Shown here: positions 1 through 8,218 of the stretch, one piece after another | Numbering within the stretch: the first letter of the stretch is position 1 | Layout: every line of letters begins with the position of its first letter | Assembly: GCA_045635085.1 (NCBI GenBank) | Contig: JAZRBM010000014.1 | Coordinates: 1-64,000 of the forward strand | Reading direction: 5' to 3' | Origin: Congzhengia sp045635085 | GTDB lineage: Bacteria; Bacillota; Clostridia; UBA1381; UBA9506 | DNA: 64,000 nt | Position numbers and translations under genes: made by a program | Notes under the pieces: generated by a model | Told to the model about the DNA's origin: nothing | The model's database searches: none | What the model saw: only the letters and a program-made list of their open reading frames with translations

Positions 1-57
1 GGAGTTTAAAGCTGCCGCCCCTCCTTAACCTGCTTCAAAGTTGCCGTCCCTCCTATC

Positions 58-127
58 CCGACAAAGTCGGATTTCATCGCTAAGCGATTTCATCCCACGC
101 AAGTGGGATTTCTTCCGCCATTGGCGG
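58..127. repeat. Array of four short palindromes with an ATTTC linker
   Basis: Four hairpins follow each other: CCGAC-AAA-GTCGG (58-70), ATCGC-TAA-GCGAT (76-88), ATCCCAC-GCAA-GTGGGAT (92-109) and CCGCC-ATT-GGCGG (115-127). Each is followed by ATTT(C), so stem sequences change while the linker and the 3-4 nt loops stay alike. Just upstream (8-54) a GCTGCCGCCCCTCCT-like unit is repeated once with small changes. No coding function is apparent. Confidence 0.7.
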
Positions 128-136
128 ATTTAGTTG

Positions 137-178
137 AAAAAGCACACATTGTCTTGGTAGACAAATGTGTGCTTTTTT
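137..178 (+). terminator. Hairpin terminator
   Basis: The arms AAGCACACATTGTCT and AGACAAATGTGTGCTT pair with one bulge and are followed by a T run. It directly follows the palindrome array. Confidence 0.6.
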
Positions 179-191
179 CTGGCAGGGGTAG

Positions 192-326
192 CAAGGTATT
201 CGCTCTGAAGATGTAATTGAGAGAAGCATAGCAAGAATACCGATGTATCAAGCACTCAATACCATTATAATTGATACAAACGCAAAGGATGTGGCTGTGA
301 TTGCCAATGAGATTAAGCAGTTGTAA
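192..326 (+). pseudogene. C-terminal remnant of an unidentified gene
   Basis: An open frame without a start reads into ...RSEDVIERSIARIPMY... and ends ...ANEIKQL at a TAA at 324-326. The frame is blocked upstream by a TAG at 189-191. The R-x-P-x-Y pattern followed by an IDT strand recalls the lid and C-terminus of small P-loop kinases such as shikimate kinase, but this is a weak impression from about 45 residues. It looks like a gene tail left by a rearrangement. Confidence 0.3.
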
Positions 327-421
327 TACTGACAAATTCCAATTTGTTCAACTGAAAGCAACAACGAGTTGCTTGTTTACTTTGTATTCTCACAGTATAA
401 TAATAGCGAGGTGATAATTTT

Positions 422-1186
422 ATGGAAACAAAAGATATTATAGTGGAGCTAAGAACTAAAAAGGGACTTTCGCAGGAAGCTCTTGCCGAAAAGGTATTCG
501 TAACAAGGCAGGCAGTTTCACGATGGGAAAACGGAGAAACGGTGCCAAACACCGAAACACTTAAATTGCTCTCGAAACTATTTGATGTATCTATCAATAC
601 CCTTCTCGGCTCACCAAGACAACTTATTTGTCAATGTTGCGGTATGCCTTTAGAAGATTCTAATATCAGCAAGGAAACAGATGGGTTCTTCAATGAAGAA
701 TACTGCAAATGGTGCTATGCAGACGGAGAATATATGTATCATGATATGGATGATTTGATTGAGACCTGCGTAAAGCATATGGCAAGTGAAGATCATTCAG
801 AGGAAGAAGTTCGTTTGTATTTGAAAGAAACTCTGCCAAAACTTGATTATTGGAAGAGGTACAAAGAACTTGGCGGTGATGGAGCTTTTGAAGAATTCAA
901 AAAGCTTTTGATTGCGGAAATCAATGAACTAAACATTGAAGGAATGCCAAAGCTTGAAAAGCTTAATGCACTTGTTGGCGGATATGTCAATCTTGAATAT
1001 AGACTTCCAAGCGGAAATCATGTTAAATTTTTAGATGATAATGCGACTTACTTGGGAAACCAACTGGAATGTGAATTTGGCGGAAACAGGTGCTTTGGCA
1101 TTGTCTGCAATATGGATTTTATTCTTATCTGTACTTATGAGGAAAATGGCGAAAATCCTGAACTTGTGATTTATAAGAAAAGATAA
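422..1186 (+). CDS. XRE-family regulator with zinc-ribbon domain
   Basis: The 254-residue protein starts at an ATG preceded by GAGGTGATAATTTT. Residues 1-60 form a Cro/CI-type helix-turn-helix (LSQEALAEKVFVTRQAVSRW). A zinc-ribbon-like segment follows, with Cys70, Cys72/73, Cys95 and Cys98. The rest is an acidic domain of unknown role, possibly effector-binding. This HTH plus zinc-ribbon architecture is common among Firmicutes regulators, but the target is unknown. It is the first of four regulators in 4 kb. Confidence 0.75.
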   Translation: METKDIIVELRTKKGLSQEALAEKVFVTRQAVSRWENGETVPNTETLKLLSKLFDVSINTLLGSPRQLICQCCGMPLEDSNISKETDGFFNEEYCKWCYADGEYMYHDMDDLIETCVKHMASEDHSEEEVRLYLKETLPKLDYWKRYKELGGDGAFEEFKKLLIAEINELNIEGMPKLEKLNALVGGYVNLEYRLPSGNHVKFLDDNATYLGNQLECEFGGNRCFGIVCNMDFILICTYEENGENPELVIYKKR

Positions 1187-1281
1187 ATAAGAATTTTTCG
1201 AACATCAATCCATATTTTTTCAAAAGGGTATTGACTCTCACGCTCCGTTATAGTGTATGCTCTTGTTGTGAGGTGATAAAA

Positions 1282-2010
1282 TTGAAAATGAAGATTAAAG
1301 AATTTGCCGATTTTACGGGTGTAAGTGTGCGCACACTGCATTATTACGATGAAATAGGATTGTTGATGCCAGCCTTTGTTGACAAAACTACAGGCTATCG
1401 CTTTTACGACGAAAAATCTTTTCTTCGTATGCAAGAGATTCTCTTTTACCGTGAACTTGACTTTTCCTTAAAGACTATTCGCGAGATTTTGTCATCCCCG
1501 AATTATGACAAAAGCAAGGCACTCAATGAGCAAAAACAACTTCTCACACTCAAAAAAGAGCGGTTAGAGCGGTTAATTTCTGCTATTGACGGTGCCGTGA
1601 AAGGAGAAAACGTTATGACAGCATTCGATAACAGCGAATTTGAAAAATACAAGGCTGAAGCCAGAGAAAAATGGGGCAAAACGGATGCATACAAGGAACA
1701 TGCAGAACGGACTAAGAACTACTCCAAGCAGAAGTGGAATGACCTTGCCGAGGGAATGGACCATATTATGGCAGAGTTTGCACTCTGCATGAGAAAGGAC
1801 GAAAGTCCTGATTCCACTGAAGCACAAGACCTTGTAAAAATGCTGCAGAACCATATCACCGAGAATTACTATCTTTGTACAAACGAAATACTGGCAAGTC
1901 TCGGTCAGATGTATGTAGAGGACGAGCGCTTTACGAACAACATTGATAAGCACGCTGACGGGACTGCTACGTTTATCTGTGAAGCAATTGCGGTGTATTG
2001 CAGTAAGTAA
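1282..2010 (+). CDS. MerR-family regulator, TipA-like
   Basis: The likely start is the TTG at 1282, six bases after AGGTG; an ATG at 1288 is an alternative, and longer starts lack an SD. Residues 1-70 are a MerR winged helix (FADFTGVSVRTLHYYDEIGL). A coiled coil (about 75-110) and an all-helical TipAS-type domain (about 120-240) follow. TipA proteins bind amphipathic antibiotics or peptides and activate their own or efflux promoters, so a drug-sensing role is inferred. No adjacent pump gene is present. Confidence 0.8.
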   Translation: MKMKIKEFADFTGVSVRTLHYYDEIGLLMPAFVDKTTGYRFYDEKSFLRMQEILFYRELDFSLKTIREILSSPNYDKSKALNEQKQLLTLKKERLERLISAIDGAVKGENVMTAFDNSEFEKYKAEAREKWGKTDAYKEHAERTKNYSKQKWNDLAEGMDHIMAEFALCMRKDESPDSTEAQDLVKMLQNHITENYYLCTNEILASLGQMYVEDERFTNNIDKHADGTATFICEAIAVYCSK

Positions 2011-2146
2011 ATTCCAATTTGACAAAGGTGTGGCTTTCGGTCACATCTTTTGTTTTTGTAAAAATGTAAAATATACTTGACATTTTTCTTTGTATGGTAT
2101 ATAATGAAAATGTAAAGTATGCTTTACTGTATGCGGAGGTGATTTC

Positions 2147-2344
2147 TTGAATAATAAAATACGAGAATACCGAAAAGAAAGAAAATTAACACAGGATGAT
2201 TTGGCGAAAGCAGTTGATGTTACAAGGCAGACCATTATCTCGCTTGAAAATGGGAAGTATATAGCTTCACTTCAGCTTGCTTTCAAGTTGGCAAAATACT
2301 TTGAAGCAAAAATCGAAGATTTATTTATTTTTGAGGAGGATTAA
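2147..2344 (+). CDS. Small XRE-type repressor
   Basis: This 65-residue protein is essentially one helix-turn-helix (LTQDDLAKAVDVTRQTIISLE). The start is a TTG at 2147 preceded by GGAGGTGATTTC. The next gene starts one base after its stop. Such stand-alone HTH proteins coupled to a small membrane protein are a recurring pair in Firmicutes, where the regulator probably controls the membrane gene. Confidence 0.8.
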   Translation: MNNKIREYRKERKLTQDDLAKAVDVTRQTIISLENGKYIASLQLAFKLAKYFEAKIEDLFIFEED

Positions 2345-2345
2345 A

Positions 2346-2762
2346 ATGGATTACAAAAAGAAACTTAAACAAAGATTACATTATGGTGTTATATGCATTG
2401 TGCTTGGTGTAATAATGATCATCGGAGTAACTGCGACTAAATCTGAAAATGAATATATTTCCGCTTTCGGTTTTGCGGTAGCAATGGTAGGCGTAGCACG
2501 CATCATACAATATTTGAAAATCACAAAGAATGAGGATAGTATTAAAAAGCAAAAAATCAACGAAACTGATGAAAGAAATCTATCAATTATTCAAAAAGCA
2601 AAAAGTGCAACATTTTTTATATATCTTTTAATCAGTTGCGCAGTAGTGATAGTTACAGCACTAATTGATATGCCCGATGTTGCAAAATGGATTGGATACT
2701 CTCAATTTGTTCTTGTAATTATTTATTGGATTTGCTACTGGGTCATTAGGAAAAAATCATAA
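2346..2762 (+). CDS. Four-helix membrane protein, DUF2178-like
   Basis: The start at 2346 is preceded by GAGGAGG inside the end of the upstream HTH gene, giving 138 residues. Four hydrophobic segments are visible (about 12-32, 36-55, 80-102 and 112-132), with a charged cytoplasmic stretch (KNEDSIKKQKINETDERN) between the second and third. The size, topology and HTH partner resemble DUF2178-type proteins. The function is unknown, and the family label is tentative. Confidence 0.6.
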   Translation: MDYKKKLKQRLHYGVICIVLGVIMIIGVTATKSENEYISAFGFAVAMVGVARIIQYLKITKNEDSIKKQKINETDERNLSIIQKAKSATFFIYLLISCAVVIVTALIDMPDVAKWIGYSQFVLVIIYWICYWVIRKKS

Positions 2763-2827
2763 TTAATTTTTGTAAAAGGAAAACATGAATTTATTATGAT
2801 TCTGTTGTTTTGGAAAGAGAGATTATT

Positions 2828-3499
2828 ATGACAATAAAACTATTCATACAGGCAATAACTAAAATATTTTCCGGAATGGCTTTGATTGGGCTCGGGATAT
2901 TTGTGCCTGCCGGTACGCTTTCTTTCTTTAATGGTTGGGTGCTTATGGGAATTTTGTTTGTTCCGATGTTTTTCGCAGGAATTGTAATGATGTTTAAAAA
3001 TCCTGAATTACTAAAAAAGCGACTTAATGCAAAAGAAAAACAGTCAAAGCAGAAATTGGTTATAATTTTGAGCGGAATTATGTTTTTGGCAGGGTTTATT
3101 GTTGCCGGACTAGGAGTTCGATTTCAGTGGTATTCCTTGCCAAAAGGAGTAGTGTTTGGCGCAGTAGCCGTGTTTTTGCTTGCATATCTCTTATATGCAG
3201 AGGTAATCAGAGAAAATGCATATCTCAGTCGCATTATTGAAGTACAAGAGGGGCAAAAAGTAATCGATACGGGATTATACAGCATTGTAAGACATCCAAT
3301 GTATAGTGCAACAATCTTTTTGTTTTTGTCTATGCCTCTTGTATTGGGTTCAATATATTCATTTTTGATTTTTCTTGCATATCCTCTTATCATTTCTATG
3401 AGAATTAAGAGTGAAGAAGAGTTTCTTGAAAAGGAACTGAATGGCTATCGTGAGTATAAGCAAAAAGTCAAATATCGTTTGATACCTTTTGTTTGGTAA
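2828..3499 (+). CDS. Isoprenylcysteine methyltransferase-like membrane protein
   Basis: The start at 2828 follows GGAAAGAGAG and gives 223 residues. There are about five membrane segments. The C-terminal half carries the ICMT/PEMT-type signature: SIVRHPMYSA near residues 155-165, then an EEEFLEKEL stretch ending in YRLIPFVW. Eukaryotic relatives methylate prenylcysteine using SAM; in bacteria the substrate is usually unknown. Confidence 0.7.
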   Translation: MTIKLFIQAITKIFSGMALIGLGIFVPAGTLSFFNGWVLMGILFVPMFFAGIVMMFKNPELLKKRLNAKEKQSKQKLVIILSGIMFLAGFIVAGLGVRFQWYSLPKGVVFGAVAVFLLAYLLYAEVIRENAYLSRIIEVQEGQKVIDTGLYSIVRHPMYSATIFLFLSMPLVLGSIYSFLIFLAYPLIISMRIKSEEEFLEKELNGYREYKQKVKYRLIPFVW

Positions 3500-3574
3500 T
3501 ATTGAATGTGTACGGATAGTGGATTGTTTTTATTCTATTACTGCTTTATACTTAAATCGTGGAGGTAAAGAAAA

Positions 3575-4177
3575 ATGAATTTACGTAAAAACGGAAAACT
3601 CCTTTGCGATTTAAGAAAAGCCAAAGGAATGACGCAAAAAGAGGTTGCAGATATTCTTGGCGTTGTGCCAAAAACAGTTTCAAAATGGGAGACGGGACAT
3701 GGATTCCCTGATGTATCAACGGTATCAGCTTTGGCTGATATTCTTGGTGTGAGTGAGAAAACCATTCTGTCAGGCGACCTGGAGCAGAATTTGGAGAGTG
3801 CTAATAATATGAAAAGAACAAAATTTTATGTCTGTCCCCATTGCGGAAGCTTTTTGCAAGGAACAGGCAACGGTCAGGTTGTGTGTTGCGGAAAACAGCT
3901 TGAAGCTTTAACGGCAGTTTTGGCAGACGATGAGCACACAATCAACATTTCTGAAATCGAGGACGATTTCTATATTGAATTTTATCACGAAATGACAAAG
4001 GAGCATTATATAAGCTTTGTGTCGTATGTAAGGTTTGATAGGGTGCTTACGATAAAACTATATCCCGAACAAGACTCGGCTGTGCGTTTTCCCAAAATGT
4101 ACGGCGGTAAAATTTATTTTTATTGTAGCAAACATGGTTTATTTGAATATCAGATGAAATCACGCCGAAAGGCTTGA
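3575..4177 (+). CDS. XRE regulator with C-terminal Cys/His domain
   Basis: The start is preceded by GGAGGTAAAG. Residues 1-65 are an XRE helix-turn-helix (MTQKEVADILGVVPKTVSKWE). A compact domain follows with CPHCGS near residue 87, a second Cys pair (VVCCGK) and a C-terminal segment rich in Phe and Tyr that recalls desulfoferrodoxin-type folds. This suggests a metal- or redox-responsive regulator, but the ligand is inferred. Confidence 0.65.
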   Translation: MNLRKNGKLLCDLRKAKGMTQKEVADILGVVPKTVSKWETGHGFPDVSTVSALADILGVSEKTILSGDLEQNLESANNMKRTKFYVCPHCGSFLQGTGNGQVVCCGKQLEALTAVLADDEHTINISEIEDDFYIEFYHEMTKEHYISFVSYVRFDRVLTIKLYPEQDSAVRFPKMYGGKIYFYCSKHGLFEYQMKSRRKA

Positions 4178-4208
4178 TTATATATTTTATTTTAAGGAGA
4201 ATTGCTGT

Positions 4209-4279
4209 TTGAAGAAAAACAACACCTTGGATATTGTGGCATAGCCGGAGGCTGTGTAAAAATATCCGCACAAGCCTCC
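4209..4279 (+). other. Possible short leader frame and hairpin before the acetyltransferase
   Basis: An AAGGAG precedes a TTG-started frame of 11 codons plus stop (4209-4244). A hairpin follows with arms GGAGGCT (4247-4253) and AGCCTCC (4273-4279), then the GNAT gene at 4317. The layout is attenuator-like, but no T run follows the hairpin. Confidence 0.2.
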
Positions 4280-4316
4280 CAACATTGCAGTCATGAGTTT
4301 CAGGAGGAGAAAAATA

Positions 4317-4943
4317 ATGAGTAAAAATGACTATTTAATTCGTTTGGAAAGAAAAGAAGATTACCCTGTGGTAGAAAATTTGATTCGTGAATCATTTTGG
4401 AATGTGTATCGCCCCGGATGTATGGAACACTATCTCATAACGAAGCTCAGAGAGCATCCTGACTTTGTCAAAGAGCTTGATTTCGTTATGGAAAAGGATG
4501 GCGAAATTATCGGGCAAAATGTGTTTGTAAAGGCAAATATTAAGGCTGATGATGGAAGAAATATTCCGATTCTCACAATGGGACCTATTTGCATTACACC
4601 AAAGCTTAAAAGACAAGGTTATGGTAAAATTTTGCTTGATTATTCTTTGAAAAAAGCAACCGAACTTGGCTATGGTGCAGTATGCTTTGAGGGCAATATC
4701 GACTTTTACGGCAAGAGCGGATTTACATTTGCAAGTGAATTCGGGCTTCGCTATCACGGACTGCCTGAAGGTGCAGACGCATCATTCTTCCTATGCAAAG
4801 AATTAATTCCCGGATATTTAAACGGTATCACGGGAGAATACGGACCACCCGAAGTTTATCTTTTCCCCGAAGAAGAGGCAGAAGAATTTGACAAAAAATT
4901 CCCTTATAAAGAAAAACTGAAACTTCCGGGACAACTTTTCTAA
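4317..4943 (+). CDS. GNAT-family N-acetyltransferase
   Basis: The start at 4317 follows AGGAGGAGAAAAATA, giving 208 residues. The N-terminus IRLERKEDYPVVENLIRESF is a typical GNAT opening. The acetyl-CoA loop is near residues 105-112 (RQGYGKILLDY), followed by FYGKSGF and a C-terminal extension with LNGITGEYGPPEVY. It matches the YhbS-like group of predicted acetyltransferases; the substrate is unknown. Confidence 0.8.
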   Translation: MSKNDYLIRLERKEDYPVVENLIRESFWNVYRPGCMEHYLITKLREHPDFVKELDFVMEKDGEIIGQNVFVKANIKADDGRNIPILTMGPICITPKLKRQGYGKILLDYSLKKATELGYGAVCFEGNIDFYGKSGFTFASEFGLRYHGLPEGADASFFLCKELIPGYLNGITGEYGPPEVYLFPEEEAEEFDKKFPYKEKLKLPGQLF

Positions 4944-4961
4944 AACGAATATAAACAACAG

Positions 4962-5000
4962 CAGCCGATGCGAATTTTTCGCATCGGCTGTTTTCATGTT
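4962..5000 (+). terminator. Terminator between convergent genes
   Basis: The arms CAGCCGATGCGAA and TTCGCATCGGCTG pair perfectly around TTT, with a TTTT tail. It separates the acetyltransferase from the minus-strand DUF6076-like gene. Confidence 0.8.
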
Positions 5001-5004
5001 GAAC

Positions 5005-5721
5005 CTATTCCAATATACTTTTAAATTCCTCAGGAGTTATCTGAGATGTTTTATATTTTTTTCTGTACTCTCTAAATATACTTAATTGCTGAGCAAGTTC
5101 TTCTTGCTCTTTTTTGTTTGCAGATCTTTTCATTCTATGATATAAAACCTGATATTTTTTTTCATATAACAAAAGAAGGTCGTCTGCTTTTACTTTTTCA
5201 GAATAATTCTTTTTTGCTCCAAGCTGTCTGCATGTTTTGCCGTTTTTAAAAATTCGGTCACAATAATGAACGCCTGTATTATGAGCAATAAAAAATCTCG
5301 AACAGTTCGGGCACTTTGTAAGCAATACATTATGTCTGATTGAGTACATCATTTCCAGTAAAATTAAAGCCTGGAGAGAATTAAGATAATATGTTTCAAC
5401 AAAATCAATTCTGTTATCTTCAATGGCTACAGGACGGCTTTCACAAATGGAATAACTGTATTTACCAAGCTTTAAATCTGAGTCGCACTGCAAAAAAGCA
5501 TTTACTTTTTCCTCATTACTCTTATTTGAAAAACAACGTTCCAACATTGAAAGGGCAAATTCTTTTAATTGTTGCTTATCCTCATCAGGAAAAAAGTTTT
5601 CAAGATTTCCCCATTCGTCCATAGCAATCATATATGTTACATATCCGAGGGCAGATGTATATACGCCTTTATCGGTAGCTAACCTCACACTGTCACTTAA
5701 AAAAGATGCTTGAAAATTCAT
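5005..5721 (-). CDS. DUF6076-like protein with zinc-binding motif
   Basis: This 238-residue soluble protein starts after GGAGGTAAAGT. A zinc-knuckle pattern lies at about residues 137-165 (CPNCSRFF, then YCDR and TCRQLG), followed by a Lys/Glu-rich helical tail. The pattern matches small DUF6076-type proteins often found beside integrative elements in Clostridia. It is read away from the replication/mobilization genes. The function is unknown. Confidence 0.55.
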   Translation of the reverse strand: MNFQASFLSDSVRLATDKGVYTSALGYVTYMIAMDEWGNLENFFPDEDKQQLKEFALSMLERCFSNKSNEEKVNAFLQCDSDLKLGKYSYSICESRPVAIEDNRIDFVETYYLNSLQALILLEMMYSIRHNVLLTKCPNCSRFFIAHNTGVHYCDRIFKNGKTCRQLGAKKNYSEKVKADDLLLLYEKKYQVLYHRMKRSANKKEQEELAQQLSIFREYRKKYKTSQITPEEFKSILE

Positions 5722-5780
5722 ACTTTACCTCCAAGTTATATTACATTTTCGTTACAAGAATACTTTTTTGAAAAAAGTCG

Positions 5781-5809
5781 TTGACAAGATTTTCAAAATT
5801 GTTTATAAT
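5781..5809 (+). promoter_or_regulatory. Sigma-A-type promoter upstream of the RepA leader
   Basis: TTGACA (5781-5786) and TATAAT (5804-5809) are separated by 17 bases, a perfect consensus. The first plus-strand gene starts about 260 bases downstream, leaving a long untranslated leader. Confidence 0.75.
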
Positions 5810-5933
5810 GCAATTACAGTCTTTGATACTTTTCAAAAATCTATTCTGACATAATTATATCACAAATAATTTAAATTGCAATAGGTTTGACGAAATTTCT
5901 CAAAACTATTTTGTTCTTTGACAACTGAATAGC

Positions 5934-6042
5934 TTGCACGGTGAGAGATACTACGCCACGAGGTCTTATATAAAAATATATAAGGAAGAGCGAGAAACTT
6001 GGTCGGAGGGAGCAATGGAACGGTAACCGAAGGTAAGTGCAA
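5934..6042 (+). ncRNA. Candidate structured leader upstream of the RepA-like gene
   Basis: TTGCAC (5934-5939) can pair with GTGCAA (6037-6042), closing a domain of about 110 nt. Inside is a perfect 8-bp hairpin, CTTATATA-AAAA-TATATAAG (5965-5984), and a purine-rich 3' half (GGTCGGAGGGAGCAATGG). It ends about 15 bases before the SD of the RepA-like gene. I do not match it to a known riboswitch. Confidence 0.4.
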
Positions 6043-6071
6043 ACAAATATTTTTTATGGAGGTGGTAATTC

Positions 6072-7364
6072 ATGATGATGAGTTACGAAAAAAGCTTATC
6101 TACTATAAACGGTAAGCATTTAATGGAAAAGGAAGTGAAACCTGTCAGGTACATCGTTGATGATTTGATTCCTGCAGGTGTTCTCTTACTTGCAGGAAGT
6201 CCAAAGATAGGCAAGTCATGGATGAGCCTTTGGCTATGTCTGTCTGTGGCAAACGGAACTGATGTGTGGGAGCTTAAATCTCACAAGTGCGATGTCTTAT
6301 ACATGGCGCTGGAAGACAGTGAGAACCGTCTTCAGACAAGGCTTCGGAAACTTAACATGCCTGTCCCTGAAAACATTCACTTCGCTTTAACGTCAGGTGA
6401 TTTGGATTCAGGACTGCTGGATCAGCTCGATGATTTTATGTGTGAGAACCCTGATACCGGTCTTATTGTAATCGATATCTTTCAAAAGATTCGAGGAAGT
6501 CTTAAGGAAGGTACTCTCTATGCAAATGACTGTAAGGAGATGGCATTGCTCAAAGCTTTTGCTGACAAGCACAACATAGCAGTTGTACTTGTGCACCATT
6601 CTAAAAAGGGTTCTGAATCAGATCCGCAGGACTCCATCTCAGGTACCAATGGTATCGCAGGAACAGCTGATAACAATCTGATTCTTAAAAAGCACTCTCG
6701 CTATGAATCGGTTGCTGTTTTATCTATACTCGGCAGAGATGTTACCTCAAGAGAGTTGCATCTTTCGATGAACGATATCAACTGCGTCTGGGAAAAGCTT
6801 GCGGATACTTTTGAGCAAAAGGAATCGGAAAGACTCTCGAAAATGCTCAGGGCTCTTCTCGAAGAAGAAAAAACTTTTGTGGGTACTGCAACAGAGCTTT
6901 GCGATAAGCTCAAGGCAATGTTTCATGAAAGTTTTGCAGCCAATAGTCTTGGTAAAAAGCTAAGTTGTTACCGAGCTGTCATGAAGAAGTACGATATTGT
7001 TTATGACAATACCCGTCTCCATGACAAAAGGCAAATCAGTTTGAAGCTTAACATTCCTGAGGATGAAACGAATGAGTCTGACGATTTGAAGACAGACAAT
7101 TCGGTTTTGCATGAGGAAGTTGTTCAGGAAACTGATGAACCAGATTGCATTCCCAAAGGGGAGATTGAGTTTGCAGAAGGGCAAATTTTTCGCGAAAGAC
7201 TCGTTATGTATAAGCCTGAAAAGGAAGACTCAGAGGATGAATATATCCCGAGGTCATCCAAAGCAAATGACTATCACGGCGAGCAGATTCATCATAAGCC
7301 TCGCATGATGGATGGCGAAGAGTTCCCTCGGAATTCTTTTTCGATCAGGATGAATGAAGAATGA
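6072..7364 (+). CDS. RepA-like AAA/RecA-fold ATPase of a mobile element
   Basis: A strong SD (GGAGGTGG) precedes three successive ATG codons at 6072-6080. The 430-residue protein has Walker A GSPKIGKS at 42-49, a Walker B-like LIVIDIF near residues 133-139 and LVHHSKKG further on. This is the pattern of hexameric RepA/AAA_25 helicase-like ATPases. The C-terminal 130 residues are acidic and poorly conserved. The family supports plasmid-type replication or maintenance of mobilizable elements. Confidence 0.8.
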   Translation: MMMSYEKSLSTINGKHLMEKEVKPVRYIVDDLIPAGVLLLAGSPKIGKSWMSLWLCLSVANGTDVWELKSHKCDVLYMALEDSENRLQTRLRKLNMPVPENIHFALTSGDLDSGLLDQLDDFMCENPDTGLIVIDIFQKIRGSLKEGTLYANDCKEMALLKAFADKHNIAVVLVHHSKKGSESDPQDSISGTNGIAGTADNNLILKKHSRYESVAVLSILGRDVTSRELHLSMNDINCVWEKLADTFEQKESERLSKMLRALLEEEKTFVGTATELCDKLKAMFHESFAANSLGKKLSCYRAVMKKYDIVYDNTRLHDKRQISLKLNIPEDETNESDDLKTDNSVLHEEVVQETDEPDCIPKGEIEFAEGQIFRERLVMYKPEKEDSEDEYIPRSSKANDYHGEQIHHKPRMMDGEEFPRNSFSIRMNEE

Positions 7365-7903
7365 TTAGGTAATATATACCTGATTTCTTGTTGTAACTGT
7401 CGCGCTGTTGCATCATAGTTAAGGCGAGGGTCAACCCAGTGTCATCAAAAGCTTGTCAAAGCTGACGCGCCGACGCATCTGAAATTTCAAGCTCGCGTCA
7501 CAGTCGGCGCTGATGTCACAGAGTAGCCGATGTATCCGAATTGTAACAATCTTTTTAGAGGGGGTGAAAATCAAGGTTTTTTAAGTGGCTATACATTTCG
7601 GCTGAACGTTCTTCTCTCCGAAGGAGAGGCTAGCAGAGCGCTTGGCTATACGCTGTCGCTAAAGCGACCGCTGCCATGCGCAATCGCACCGCTGAAGCGG
7701 CGCGAAATCGGGCGGAAGCCCGGACCCACTTTTCGTCACAACTCGCTCTATGAGTTCGATGTACCGCAAGCGGTACATACTCACCTGACGAGCGGTTGTT
7801 CCTCTCCCCAAAAAGCCGTTTGGCTTTCCGGGGACCCCAGAATTACGTAGCCGAAATTGATAGAATGATTACATATAGAATTAATAGGAAGAGGTGAAAT
7901 GAA
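7365..7903 (+). other. Hairpin-rich non-coding region, candidate oriT
   Basis: No gene is credible in these 540 bases. From 7614 to 7834 the DNA is a run of short palindromes: CTCTCC-GAA-GGAGAG, GTCGC-TAAA-GCGAC, CCGC-TGAA-GCGG, CGGGC-GGAA-GCCCG, GTACCG-CAAG-CGGTAC, and AAAGCC-GTTT-GGCTTT nested inside CCCC/GGGG. The region is more GC-rich than its surroundings. Its place directly before mobC and the relaxase suggests that oriT lies here, but no nick site can be assigned. Confidence 0.5.
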
Positions 7904-8218
7904 ATGCGTACAAAACCGCGCTCAATTGCTTTCCGGGTCACCGAAGAACAGCATAAAATGATTAACGAGAAAGCAAAGAATTCAAATCTTTCAAAGACCG
8001 ATTTCATAATCAAATGTTGTTTTGATAAAGAAATTATCATTGTGAATGATGTGCGGGAACTTATGAAAGAATTGCATGCAGTAGGAAGAAACTTAAATCA
8101 GCTGACAACAAGGGCAAATATGAAGCAACTGGAGGTCGTAGATTTGAAACCAACCTATCTGGAATTGGTTGAAATCTATACAGTTCTTACCGAATTACTT
8201 AAGAGGGTGAAAGGTTAA
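7904..8218 (+). CDS. mobC: MobC-like relaxosome accessory protein
   Basis: This 104-residue basic protein starts after GAAGAGGTGAAATGAA. The N-terminal ribbon-helix-helix-like part (IAFRVTEEQHKMINEKA) precedes a MobC-type helix with LHAVGRNLNQLTTRAN. MobC proteins bind oriT and help the relaxase open the strands. Its stop overlaps the relaxase start (TAATG), so the two are translationally coupled. Confidence 0.85.
   Translation: MRTKPRSIAFRVTEEQHKMINEKAKNSNLSKTDFIIKCCFDKEIIIVNDVRELMKELHAVGRNLNQLTTRANMKQLEVVDLKPTYLELVEIYTVLTELLKRVKG

Noticed and set aside
5934..6042. Group II intron or c-di-GMP riboswitch upstream of the RepA-like gene
   Set aside because: No GUGCG start, domain V or reverse transcriptase is present, and the conserved c-di-GMP core bases are missing. 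Only a generic structured leader is supported.
7530..7850. Open frame of 106 codons across the hairpin-rich gap
   Set aside because: It lies fully on the palindromes, has no domain or normal composition, and no good SD. The openness follows from the GC-rich repeats.
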